Of a DNA stretch of 10,062 nucleotides, positions 1 to 6,158 are shown piece after piece. Position 1 is the stretch's first letter. The number at the start of each line of letters is the position of its first letter. The stretch is taken from NCBI GenBank assembly GCA_030453285.1, contig JAKDKP010000034.1, positions 1 to 10,062 on the forward strand, in the 5' to 3' direction. The DNA comes from Propionibacteriales bacterium. Lineage in GTDB: Bacteria > Actinomycetota > Actinomycetes > Propionibacteriales > Propionibacteriaceae. A model generated the notes under the pieces. It did no database searches. It saw only the letters and a list, made by a program, of their open reading frames with translations, and was not told the DNA's origin. A program made the translations under genes and the position numbers.

Positions 1-177
1 GATCTCGACTCGGCCAACGGGAACTACGTCTCCGATCCCTCCGAGGGGTTGCCCGACGATCCGGTCAAGGTGGGGCAGCGCCACGAATTGCTGCCCGATG
101 ATCGCATCCACCTCGGCGCGTGGACCCGGTTGGTGATCCGCAAGGCCACCGAGGAGGAGATCGAGGCGTACGCCTGA
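1..177 (+). CDS. FHA-domain protein, C-terminal end only (5' truncated by window)
   Basis: The first 58 codons are open in frame from base 1 and stop at TGA 175-177. The translation begins DLDSANGNYV and later reads LLPDDRIHLGAWTRLVIR. This is the C-terminal half of a forkhead-associated (FHA) fold: the conserved S-x-N-G turn, a strand, an insertion, then the D-x-I-x-L-G strand pair. FHA domains bind phosphothreonine peptides and in actinobacteria usually report to Ser/Thr protein kinases. The phosphate-contacting Gly-Arg and Ser-x-x-His motifs lie upstream, outside the window. The protein ends seven residues after the last strand-like stretch (KATEEEIEAYA), so the FHA domain is C-terminal. 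Whether another domain (for example vWA or PP2C) precedes it cannot be seen. A hairpin follows the stop by about 15 bases. Confidence 0.75.
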   Translation, partial: DLDSANGNYVSDPSEGLPDDPVKVGQRHELLPDDRIHLGAWTRLVIRKATEEEIEAYA

Positions 178-192
178 CCTCACCCCACGTGC

Positions 193-220
193 CGGTCGCG
201 CCGTCCGCCGGACTGGACCG
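193..220 (+). terminator. Candidate terminator after the FHA gene
   Basis: Two nested helices lie 15 bases past the FHA stop codon. The outer arm CGGTC (193-197) pairs with GACCG (216-220). The inner arm GTCC (203-206) pairs with GGAC (210-213) across a GCC loop. There is no T-tract after it, which is common for actinobacterial hairpins but weakens the call. Confidence 0.4.
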
Positions 221-319
221 TCGCAGAACGCCTTGTGCCCATGGCGAACACATCCGTCACCGGGCTGGGGCGTGTGGCAGCTTGGACGAGAAGACATCCA
301 GGAGTCACCCACCAGGTTC

Positions 320-326
320 AGGAGAG
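320..326 (+). promoter_or_regulatory. Ribosome binding site for the DUF3107 gene
   Basis: AGGAGAG at 320-326 lies three to five bases before GTG 330. It decides this GTG as the start instead of the upstream in-frame ATG at 120, which would overlap the FHA coding end and add unrelated sequence. Confidence 0.75.
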
Positions 327-329
327 ACA

Positions 330-554
330 GTGGAGATCAAGATCGGCGTGCAGCACATCAACCGCGAGGTCGTCATCGAGACCGAGGAATCGGCCAAGGC
401 GGTCGAGAAGTCACTGTCCGAGGCGATCTCCGACGGTGGACTGTTCACGCTCTCCGACAACAAGGGTCGCAAGGTGGTCGTCCCGGCCGCTGCCATTGGC
501 TACGTGGAGTTCGGTGTGGAGAATGCTCGCCGGGTCGGCTTCGGCTCGATCTGA
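330..554 (+). CDS. DUF3107 family protein (TB9.4-like), 74 aa
   Basis: A small acidic/basic balanced protein starting MEIKIGVQHINREVV and ending ARRVGFGSI. The opening (E-x-K-I-G-V-Q), the central GG-L-x-T-L-x-D-x-x-G-R and the closing YVE-x-G-x-x-x-x-R-R-VGFG are the signatures of DUF3107, an actinobacterial family of about 75 residues with no established function. Full family length is present. The start is GTG 330 with a strong Shine-Dalgarno; no signal peptide or membrane segment is visible, so it is probably cytosolic. It lies 152 bases after the FHA gene and is convergent with the ferritin-like gene, stop to stop 21 bases apart. From memory, the mycobacterial homologue Rv3208A (TB9.4) sits in the same neighbourhood near rhlE, which supports the assignment. 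The stop codon is embedded in TGATCA. Confidence 0.88.
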   Translation: MEIKIGVQHINREVVIETEESAKAVEKSLSEAISDGGLFTLSDNKGRKVVVPAAAIGYVEFGVENARRVGFGSI

Positions 555-575
555 TCACAGGCCCCCCGGTCCGGC

Positions 576-1271
576 TCAGGCACTCAGACCGAGCGCGGCC
601 ATCCGTCGACTGTGCTGGAGCACCAGCCGGGAGAACATCGCACTGATCGCGGCCAGGTCGTGGTTGGGGTCACCCGGCGTGCCAGCGATCAGGTCGGTGA
701 GGTCGGCCCGATCGGTGGCGACCCGCTGAGCCTGGCTCATCGCCTCACCGACCAGACGCCGACCCCACAGCGCGAGCCGGCCGCCAACGGTCGGGTCGGC
801 CTCGATGGCCGCCTTCACGGTCGGCGGGATGAATCCGGTGAGCGCCTCGTCGTCGGTGACCGCCTCCACCAGGGTGCGGGTGTCCTCGTCGCAGAACTGC
901 GCCACCTCGGCGGCGAAGTCGGCGGCCAGCCCGTCACCCACGTACGCCTTGACCAGGCCTTCGAGCCAGGTCCGCGGGACGGTGTGGTCGTGATAGCCAT
1001 CGATCGCGTCCCGGAACGGACCCATCGCCGCCATGGCGTCACTGCCCAACTCGGCCAGGCGCGCCTCGATCCGCCGATAGTCGTCGACCTGCGTCGCGGC
1101 CAGTCGTACGACGGCCAGTTCGGCTGCCAGATCGGGGGCCTTGCCGGCATCCTCGGCCAGCCGCTCAAAGGCGCGTAGTTCGCCGTACGCCAACATGCCC
1201 AACAGGTCGACGACACCGGGCGAAACGTCCGGGGTTGCGGGTGTCTCGGCGGGGTCCCAGGTGTCGGTCAC
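576..1271 (-). CDS. Ferritin-like fold protein, MiaE-like (Rv3210c-type), 231 aa
   Basis: A largely helical soluble protein with GVVDLLGMLAYGELRAFERL near residues 19-38 and a conserved block from WLEGLVKAYVGDG (102-114) to RLALWGRRLVGEAMSQ (165-180). I recognise this as the actinobacterial ferritin-like family related to tRNA hydroxylase MiaE (MiaE_2 type). Active ferritin-like enzymes use Glu and E-x-x-H pairs to bind a di-iron centre. Here E31/E36/E40 are candidate helix-1 ligands, but the helix-2 position reads Q61-V-D-D64 where I would expect E-x-x-H, so iron binding is uncertain. The start is GTG 1269-1271: an in-frame TAG lies just upstream, and there is no Shine-Dalgarno at normal distance, fitting a leaderless mRNA. 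It is divergent from the DEAD-box helicase. Catalytic function is unproven. Confidence 0.8.
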   Translation of the reverse strand: MTDTWDPAETPATPDVSPGVVDLLGMLAYGELRAFERLAEDAGKAPDLAAELAVVRLAATQVDDYRRIEARLAELGSDAMAAMGPFRDAIDGYHDHTVPRTWLEGLVKAYVGDGLAADFAAEVAQFCDEDTRTLVEAVTDDEALTGFIPPTVKAAIEADPTVGGRLALWGRRLVGEAMSQAQRVATDRADLTDLIAGTPGDPNHDLAAISAMFSRLVLQHSRRMAALGLSA

Positions 1272-1277
1272 CGGACC

Positions 1278-1283
1278 AGCCTA
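1278..1283 (-). promoter_or_regulatory. -10 element of a probable leaderless promoter for the ferritin-like gene
   Basis: On the minus strand TAGGCT (1283 to 1278) matches the actinobacterial TAnnnT -10 consensus. Exactly six bases separate it from the G of the GTG start at 1271, so transcription would begin at the start codon itself. No convincing -35 is seen. The purine-rich GGAGAAGGAG further upstream is about 25 bases from the start, too far to act as a ribosome site. Confidence 0.5.
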
Positions 1284-1472
1284 GCGACCAGCTAGACTCC
1301 TTCTCCGTACGCACCACGCGTCACGCTCTTCGAACCGGAGTCGCCCGCCGACACCGTCCGAGCTTGCATCGCCACCTCGACCCCCTTCGAGACGTCCGAC
1401 GAGCCACGCGGCACCCGCCCAGCGGCGCTGCCGGAGAGCGACAACGAGCCGGGCCTTTGCGGGCTCGCACCG

Positions 1473-1477
1473 AAAGG
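1473..1477 (+). promoter_or_regulatory. Ribosome binding site supporting a CTG start of the helicase
   Basis: AAAGG at 1473-1477 is followed by a seven-base spacer and then CTG at 1485. It is the only purine-rich site well spaced to any in-frame start candidate upstream of the Q motif, and is the main reason for choosing CTG 1485. Confidence 0.5.
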
Positions 1478-1484
1478 CAAGATC

Positions 1485-3200
1485 CTGAGCGATCAGCAGA
1501 GCCAGACCGACACAGAACTGAACGAGACTCCCCCGTCCGCCGAGACCGCTAGCACCGAGGCAGCCAACACCGAAGAGCTCGACACCGTCGCCACCGTCGA
1601 TGTCGAGGCACCCGACCAGGCCCCACCGGCTGCCCAGACCTTTGCCGATCTCGGCATCCACCCCGACGTCGTGGACGCGCTCACCGGGCACGGCATCACC
1701 CACCCGTTCCCGATCCAGGCGATGGCGATCCCGATCGCGGTGACCGGCACCGACATGATCGGCCAGGCCCGTACGGGAACCGGCAAGACTCTCGCCTTCG
1801 GCGTGAGCCTGCTGCAGCGCATCGTCGTCCCGGGTGATCGTGACTTCGAGGCCCAGGCCAAGCCGGGCGCCCCGCAGGCCCTCGTCATCGCACCGACCCG
1901 TGAGCTGGCCGGCCAGGTGTCGAAGGACCTGGCGATGGCCTCGGCCAAGCGCAAGGCACGTGTGCTGACCGTGTACGGCGGCGTCGGCTACGAGCCGCAG
2001 CTCGACGGGCTGGCCGCGGGCGTGGAGATCGTCGTCGGCACGCCCGGGCGCCTGCTCGATCTGGCTGACCGGGGCTCGCTGGACCTGGCGCACATCAAGG
2101 TCGTCGTGCTGGACGAGGCCGACGAGATGCTCGACCTGGGCTTCCTGCCCGACGTCGAGCGGTTGCTCGCCAAGACTCCCGAGCTGCGCCAGACGATGCT
2201 GTTCTCGGCCACCATGCCGAGCGCCATCGTCTCCCTGGCCCGTCGCCACCTGCGGCACCCGGTGAACATCCGCGCCGAGTCCGCCGGCGAGGAGACGACC
2301 GTGCCGACCACGGCGCAGTTCGTCTACCAGGCGCACGATCTCGACAAGCCCGAGGTGGTGGCCCGCATCCTGCAGTCCGAGGGGCGGGACCGGTGCATGA
2401 TCTTCTGTCGTACGAAGCGTGCCGCTCAGCGAGTGGCCGACGACCTGGCCGAGCGCGGATTCGCCGCCGCCCCGATCCACGGTGACCTCAACCAGGTGGC
2501 CCGGGAGAAGGCGCTGAAGAAATTCCGCGACGGATCGATCGACGTCCTGGTCGCCACCGACGTTGCTGCCCGTGGCATCGACGTCGCCAACGTCACCCAC
2601 GTGATCAACTACGAGTGCCCCGACGACGACAAGACCTATGTGCACCGGATCGGCCGCACCGGCCGCGCCGGCGCCACCGGTGTGGCGATCACGTTCGTCG
2701 ACTGGGCCGACGGCACGCGATGGAAGGTGATCAACAAGACCCTCGGGCTGCCGTTCGAGGAGCCGCAGGAGACGTACTCCACCTCCGAGCACCTGTTCCA
2801 TGATCAGGGCATCGCGCCGGGCACCAAGGGCCGGCTGGTGCCGGAGAAGCCGCGGGAGCCTTCCGCCGGCCGTGGCTCGGGCGAGCGATCCGGCGGTGGG
2901 CGTTCGGCCGGTAACCGTGCCTCGGCAGGCCGTTCAGGTGGCCGTACGGAGGAGGGCACCGAACGTCCGCGCGAGCCGCGCAAGCGCAGCGATCGCCAGC
3001 GCCGTCGTACGCACAACGGACAGACGGTGGAGACCGGGCCCGCCAAGGCGAACGGCTCGGCGATCCCCACCGAACAGGCCGGCGAGAACGGTGCTCCGCG
3101 GAAGCGTCGCCGTCGTCGTCGCTCCTCCGGTGGTGGCGAAGCCCGGACGAGCGAGGGTTCTTCTCAGGTGACCGCCCAGGCGTCCGCCAGCGACAACTGA
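1485..3200 (+). CDS. rhlE: DEAD-box ATP-dependent RNA helicase, RhlE type (CTG start inferred), 571 aa
   Basis: ATP-dependent remodelling of RNA duplexes, cytosolic, probably in ribosome assembly or RNA decay. Numbering from CTG 1485: acidic Thr/Glu/Ala-rich tail 1-50; Q motif with aromatic F53 and Gln78 (HPFPIQ); motif I ARTGTGKT 95-102; Ia PTRELAG; GG doublet; Ib TPGRLLDL; motif II DEAD 210-213; motif III SAT 241-243; motif IV MIFCRTKR; motif V TDVAARGID; motif VI HRIGRTGR 387-394. All catalytic motifs are intact. The C-terminal tail (about 440-571) is low-complexity, rich in Arg, Gly and Ser, with a run of basic residues RKRRRRRR, typical of RNA-binding tails. No ATG, GTG or TTG exists in frame before GTG 1671, which would remove F53 and part of the Q motif; CTG 1485 gives LSDQQSQ, resembling MSDQ-type starts. 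Divergent from the ferritin-like gene and followed by a strong terminator. Confidence 0.92.
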   Translation: MSDQQSQTDTELNETPPSAETASTEAANTEELDTVATVDVEAPDQAPPAAQTFADLGIHPDVVDALTGHGITHPFPIQAMAIPIAVTGTDMIGQARTGTGKTLAFGVSLLQRIVVPGDRDFEAQAKPGAPQALVIAPTRELAGQVSKDLAMASAKRKARVLTVYGGVGYEPQLDGLAAGVEIVVGTPGRLLDLADRGSLDLAHIKVVVLDEADEMLDLGFLPDVERLLAKTPELRQTMLFSATMPSAIVSLARRHLRHPVNIRAESAGEETTVPTTAQFVYQAHDLDKPEVVARILQSEGRDRCMIFCRTKRAAQRVADDLAERGFAAAPIHGDLNQVAREKALKKFRDGSIDVLVATDVAARGIDVANVTHVINYECPDDDKTYVHRIGRTGRAGATGVAITFVDWADGTRWKVINKTLGLPFEEPQETYSTSEHLFHDQGIAPGTKGRLVPEKPREPSAGRGSGERSGGGRSAGNRASAGRSGGRTEEGTERPREPRKRSDRQRRRTHNGQTVETGPAKANGSAIPTEQAGENGAPRKRRRRRRSSGGGEARTSEGSSQVTAQASASDN

Positions 3201-3237
3201 TCAACCTCGCACCGATCACCTCGAACTGATCATGATG
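3195..3237 (+). repeat. Three imperfect 14-15 bp tandem units across the rhlE stop codon
   Basis: Units AACTGATCAACCTCG (3195-3209), CACCGATCACCTCG (3210-3223) and AACTGATCATGATG (3224-3237) align with a one-base gap. The rhlE TGA (3198-3200) is in the first unit. The third unit runs into the left arm of the terminator. Confidence 0.55.
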
Positions 3238-3261
3238 GGCCCCCCTTCGGCGGGGCCCATC
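3234..3261. terminator. Strong hairpin terminator between convergent rhlE and PHP genes
   Basis: A perfect 10-bp stem GATGGGCCCC (3234-3243) pairs with GGGGCCCATC (3252-3261) around an eight-base loop containing TTCG. It lies 33 bases after the rhlE stop and 44 bases past the PHP stop on the other strand, so it can serve both. A T-tract is lacking on either side. Confidence 0.75.
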
Positions 3262-3276
3262 GTCATGGGCCCAATG

Positions 3277-3318
3277 GTCGGACTGCGGGGGTCAGACTGC
3301 GGGGGTCAGGCTGCGGGT
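3277..3318 (-). repeat. Three 14-bp tandem units across the PHP gene stop codon
   Basis: On the plus strand: GTCGGACTGCGGGG (3277-3290), GTCAGACTGCGGGG (3291-3304) and GTCAGGCTGCGGGT (3305-3318). The outer units differ from the middle one at one and two positions. In the PHP gene's direction the stop TGA (3308-3306) is in the first unit and the copies extend into the 3' region. Confidence 0.8.
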
Positions 3319-4157
3319 CCACCCGAGCCGATCCTGGACATCAGTGCGCTGAACTGGCCCTGGTCCGTGGTGTTGCACCCCAGGTCATGATCAACTTTGC
3401 CCAGACCGTGATGGTCACTGGATCCGGTGATCACCAGGCCGTTGTCACCAGCCAGGACCCGCAGCAGCTCCCGGGTGTGTTGATCATGGTCCTGGTGGTC
3501 GACCTCGATGCCATCCAGGCCGTGCTCGTGGGCCAGACCGGCAATGACGTCGGCGGTGAGCACCTCGCGACGCCCGCGTCCCCACGGGTGGGCCAGTACC
3601 GCCACCCCACCGGCGCCGTGAACCAGATCGATGGTCTGAGCCACACCCGCGGCGTAACGCTCCACGTGAGCCGGTCCGCCGTCGGCAAGGAATCGGTCGA
3701 AGGCTTCGGTCCGATCGGTGACGTGTCCGGCCGCCACCAGCGCGTCGGCGATGTGCGGGCGTCCGACCGACGGGCTGTCGCCGACCTGGGCAAGCACCTG
3801 CTCCCGGGTCACCGGCACCCCCAGCTCGGCCAGCTTGGCCAGCACCGCCGGCAGTCGGCCCGTACGACCGGCTCGGATCCGTTGGAGTTCGTCCCGCAGC
3901 CCACCATGGTGCTGATCGACCCCGTACGCCAACAGGTGCACCGACTGCCCCCGGTACCGGCACGACATCTCGACGCCCGCCACCAGATGAATCCCGAGCC
4001 GGTCGGCGGCCCGTTCGGCCTCGGCAATCCCGTCGAAGGTGTCGTGGTCGGTCAACCCCAGCACGTCCAGCCCGGCCGCGACGGCGGCCTCGACCAGCTC
4101 AGTCGGGGTCTGTGTGCCGTCGGAGACATTGGAATGGGTGTGCAGATCGATCTTCAT
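3306..4157 (-). CDS. PHP-domain metal-dependent phosphoesterase (RnmA/YciV-like), 283 aa
   Basis: A PHP (polymerase and histidinol phosphatase) hydrolase using a two- or three-metal site. From ATG 4157 the protein opens MKIDLHTHSNVSDGT: ligands H6, H8 and D13. Further candidates are D37/H38 (LTDHDT), E63 (AGVEMS), H74 (VHLLAYG), H190 (LAHPWG) and D248/H250 (GSSDHHG). Order and spacing fit the TrpH/YciV group, whose characterised members remove nucleotides from 3',5'-bisphosphates or short RNA 5' ends; this specific activity is inferred from family. Length matches the family. GTG 4175 and ATG 4163 are in frame, but family members usually begin directly with M-x-I-D-L-H-x-H, so ATG 4157 is preferred, although its Shine-Dalgarno is weak. 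No signal peptide, so cytosolic. It follows the ABC exporter gene on the same strand by about 50 bases, possibly as an operon. Confidence 0.87.
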   Translation of the reverse strand: MKIDLHTHSNVSDGTQTPTELVEAAVAAGLDVLGLTDHDTFDGIAEAERAADRLGIHLVAGVEMSCRYRGQSVHLLAYGVDQHHGGLRDELQRIRAGRTGRLPAVLAKLAELGVPVTREQVLAQVGDSPSVGRPHIADALVAAGHVTDRTEAFDRFLADGGPAHVERYAAGVAQTIDLVHGAGGVAVLAHPWGRGRREVLTADVIAGLAHEHGLDGIEVDHQDHDQHTRELLRVLAGDNGLVITGSSDHHGLGKVDHDLGCNTTDQGQFSALMSRIGSGGPAA

Positions 4158-4189
4158 GATCATCCATTCCACCACACCGACGACGAGCG

Positions 4190-4207
4190 CCGGCCCGCCT
4201 CGGCCGG
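4190..4207 (-). terminator. Hairpin between the ABC exporter and PHP genes
   Basis: CCGGCC (4190-4195) and GGCCGG (4202-4207) form a perfect 6-bp stem with a six-base loop, starting one base beyond the exporter's stop codon. Without a T-tract it may be a weak terminator or processing site, reducing expression of the PHP gene relative to the exporter. Confidence 0.4.
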
Positions 4208-4208
4208 T

Positions 4209-6014
4209 TCAGTCGAGCACGGCGGTCTTCGGCTCGTCCACCGTCACGCCGGTGTCTGACGAGATGCGCAGGGCGGCCACGAGTTCGCGGTACAGCTCAT
4301 CGGTCGCGAGCAACTCGGCGTGTGTCCCCTGCGCACGCAGGCGCCCGCCCTCCATCAACAGAATCCGATCGGCATCGATCACGGTGGACAGCCGGTGCGC
4401 GATGGTGACCACGGCGCCGGTGTGCGCCACCCGATCGATCACGTCCTGGATGGCTGCCTCGGTCAGCCCGTCCAACTGCGCGGTGGCCTCGTCCAGCAGG
4501 AGGACCTCGGGATTGCGTACGACGGCCCGCGCCAGGGCCACGCGTTGACGCTCGCCACCGGACAGGGTGGTGTGGCTCACCGGGCTGTCCAGTCCCTCGG
4601 GCAGCCGACGAACGGTGTCGGCCAGCCGCACCGACTCCAACGCCGCCCACACCTCGTCCTCGGTCGCGTCTGGGTAGCGGAAGGTGATGTTGTCCCGCAC
4701 GGTGCCGCTGACCAGGGGCGTCTCCTGTTCGACGTAGCCGATGCGGCTCCGGACGGTGTCGATATTCAGGTCCTGGAACGGCACTCCGTCCAGCAGGATC
4801 TTCCCCTCCTGCGGAGCGACGAACCGCAGCAGCATCGAGAACGTCGACGTCTTGCCCGCCCCCGACGGGCCCACGATCGCGGTGTGGCCGTGGCGCATCA
4901 CGTCAAGTTCCAGCCCGTGGACCGCCGGCTGATCGGCGCCCGGGTAGTGCAGGGTCACCCCGCGGAGTTCGAGGACGTGGCGGTCGGTGCCCAGTTCGGT
5001 GAGCGCCCGACCGCGGTCGACGTCCTCGAGCCCGATGTCCTCGGTCTCCCGGATCCGCGCCGCGGCGGCCACGCCGGACTGGAGTTGGGTGAAGGTCTGG
5101 GTGAGGGTGGTGATCGGATCGATGATGTTGAAGGCGTAGAGCAGGAACGCCACCAAGGTCGACACCGCCAGCCCGCCCTCGTTCACCCGCCAGGCGCCAA
5201 TGCCCAGAATGGCGATGATCGCCAGTTGGATGCCACCACCGGAGATGGTCCAGGCGATCGCGGTCACCCACACGGCTCGGATGCTGTGCCGCTTCGAGTC
5301 GTCGGCCCGGTCAAGGATGTGGCCGATCTGACGGTCCTCGGCTCGACTGGCCTTGACCGTACGCAGCGCCCGCAGGGTCCCCTCCAGGACGCTACCGAGC
5401 TCACCCATCGACTCCTGGGCTCGGCGTTGGGCGGCCCCGATCTTGGGCATCAGGATGGCCATCAGGACGGCGATCACCACGATCGCACTCAGCGTGCTGA
5501 GCAGCAGCGGCAGGTCGAGGACGGCCATCAACACGATGGTCCCCACCAACGAGACGAGGCCGTTGATCAGCTGCACGATGCTGGACGAGGCCGCCTCCCG
5601 GAGCAGGACCGTGTCGGAGGTGACGCGGGTGACCATCTCGCCGGGTGAGCGTCGTTGGACGTCACCCACGACGCCACGGATGAAGCGCTTGACCAATGCC
5701 GAGCGGGCATCGAACACGATGTGCTCGGCCAGTCGTCCGAGCAGGATCCACTGCACCAGTCCGGCCGCGAGTCCGACGAGCAGCAGCACCAGCAGCAGAG
5801 CCACCGGCCCCTGAAGGGAGGTTCTGGAGCCCACAGCATCAAGCACCCACTTGGTGGCCATCGGCGTGGCCAGGGCGGTGGCCGTGGTACCAAGTCCCAG
5901 CAGCACGCCGACGCCAACGGTCACCCGGTGTGGCCGTACGAAACTCAGCAGCAGCCGAACATTGCCCCACCGGAGCGGGACGGGAGGAGGCGCGTCTGCC
6001 GCTGGGTCACTCAT
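4209..6014 (-). CDS. Type IV ABC exporter, fused permease-ATPase half-transporter, 601 aa
   Basis: An inner-membrane exporter of the MsbA/BmrA/LmrA type that would act as a dimer; substrate unknown. Hydrophobic segments lie near residues 32-52, 70-92, 147-165, 168-189, 247-273 and 281-299, the usual six. The nucleotide-binding domain follows from about 346: A-loop Tyr357, Walker A GPSGAGKT 382-389, Q-loop Gln430 (YVEQETPL), signature LSGGERQ 484-490, Walker B LLLDE 505-509 with catalytic Glu509, D-loop AQLD 512-515 (SALD/SLD is more usual), switch His540. All ATPase residues are present, so a functional homodimer is expected; no second half-transporter gene is adjacent. The start is ATG 6014; an in-frame TGA six bases upstream rules out extension, and no clear Shine-Dalgarno is seen. 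It lies 138 bases after the GH101 gene. Confidence 0.92.
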   Translation of the reverse strand: MSDPAADAPPPVPLRWGNVRLLLSFVRPHRVTVGVGVLLGLGTTATALATPMATKWVLDAVGSRTSLQGPVALLLVLLLVGLAAGLVQWILLGRLAEHIVFDARSALVKRFIRGVVGDVQRRSPGEMVTRVTSDTVLLREAASSSIVQLINGLVSLVGTIVLMAVLDLPLLLSTLSAIVVIAVLMAILMPKIGAAQRRAQESMGELGSVLEGTLRALRTVKASRAEDRQIGHILDRADDSKRHSIRAVWVTAIAWTISGGGIQLAIIAILGIGAWRVNEGGLAVSTLVAFLLYAFNIIDPITTLTQTFTQLQSGVAAAARIRETEDIGLEDVDRGRALTELGTDRHVLELRGVTLHYPGADQPAVHGLELDVMRHGHTAIVGPSGAGKTSTFSMLLRFVAPQEGKILLDGVPFQDLNIDTVRSRIGYVEQETPLVSGTVRDNITFRYPDATEDEVWAALESVRLADTVRRLPEGLDSPVSHTTLSGGERQRVALARAVVRNPEVLLLDEATAQLDGLTEAAIQDVIDRVAHTGAVVTIAHRLSTVIDADRILLMEGGRLRAQGTHAELLATDELYRELVAALRISSDTGVTVDEPKTAVLD

Positions 6015-6090
6015 GGTTCAAGGGAACACTGCCGCCTGGAATTTGTCATGTCGTCGAGGATGCGCCCGGTCACCGCAGTCGTGCCCGCAG

Positions 6091-6109
6091 CGCGCGGCTG
6101 GGCCACGCG
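6091..6109 (-). terminator. Candidate terminator after the GH101 gene
   Basis: On the minus strand CGCGTGGC and GCCGCGCG form an 8-bp stem with one G-T wobble and a three-base CCA loop, about 44 bases after the GH101 stop and 77 before the ABC exporter start. On the plus strand the same site has an A-C mismatch, so it is stronger in the direction of GH101 transcription. No T-tract follows. Confidence 0.4.
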
Positions 6110-6118
6110 GCAACTCGT

Positions 6119-6158
6119 CCATGATCACTGCACCATGATCACTGCACCATGATCACTG
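6119..6158 (-). repeat. Three 14-bp tandem units across the GH101 stop codon, upstream of the ABC exporter
   Basis: On the plus strand CACCATGATCACTG occurs exactly at 6131-6144 and 6145-6158, and with two changes at 6117-6130. Each unit holds the palindrome TGATCA (6122, 6136, 6150). In gene direction the unit is CAGTGATCATGGTG; the GH101 stop TGA (6155-6153) is in the first copy. The array ends about 100 bases upstream of the exporter start, so an operator role is possible but unproven. Confidence 0.9.

Larger units (their letters stand above)
1272..1484 (+). promoter_or_regulatory. Divergent intergenic region and 5' leader of the DEAD-box helicase gene
   Basis: No gene is supported in these 213 bases. 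A TAGACT (1293-1298) fits TAnnnT and could be the helicase -10, but no -35 is evident. That would give an untranslated leader of about 180 bases. Near its end a hairpin forms: CGAGCC (1445-1450) pairs with GGCTCG (1462-1467) around an 11-base loop, ending six bases before the Shine-Dalgarno. Such a leader could host post-transcriptional control, but this is inference. The helicase reading frame stays open through most of the leader (first stop upstream is TAG 1293) yet contains no ATG, GTG or TTG. Confidence 0.35.

Noticed and set aside
574..594. Hairpin near the DUF3107/ferritin-like convergence (GCTC-GG with CC-GAGC)
   Set aside because: Only six pairs with a bulge, lies mostly in coding sequence, no T-tract; too weak to call a terminator.
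1235..1552. Plus-strand open frame of 105 codons covering the helicase leader
   Set aside because: Arg-rich product without motifs, starts inside the ferritin-like gene, overlaps the helicase start region in another frame.
1281..2801. Long minus-strand open frame (506 codons) antisense to rhlE
   Set aside because: It mirrors the codon structure of the helicase, has no recognisable domain and is low-complexity in Gly, Leu, Val and His; typical antisense shadow in high-GC DNA.
4320..5648. Plus-strand open frame of 442 codons opposite the ABC exporter
   Set aside because: Composition (His, Gln, Gly, Asp rich) and lack of motifs mark it as a shadow of the exporter, whose motifs are all intact.
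6015..6090. Promoter for the ABC exporter (an ATGACA resembling a -35)
   Set aside because: No TAnnnT at acceptable spacing downstream, so I do not annotate a promoter here.
6117..6158. CRISPR-like array
   Set aside because: Units are 14 bp in direct tandem with no spacers and no cas genes nearby.
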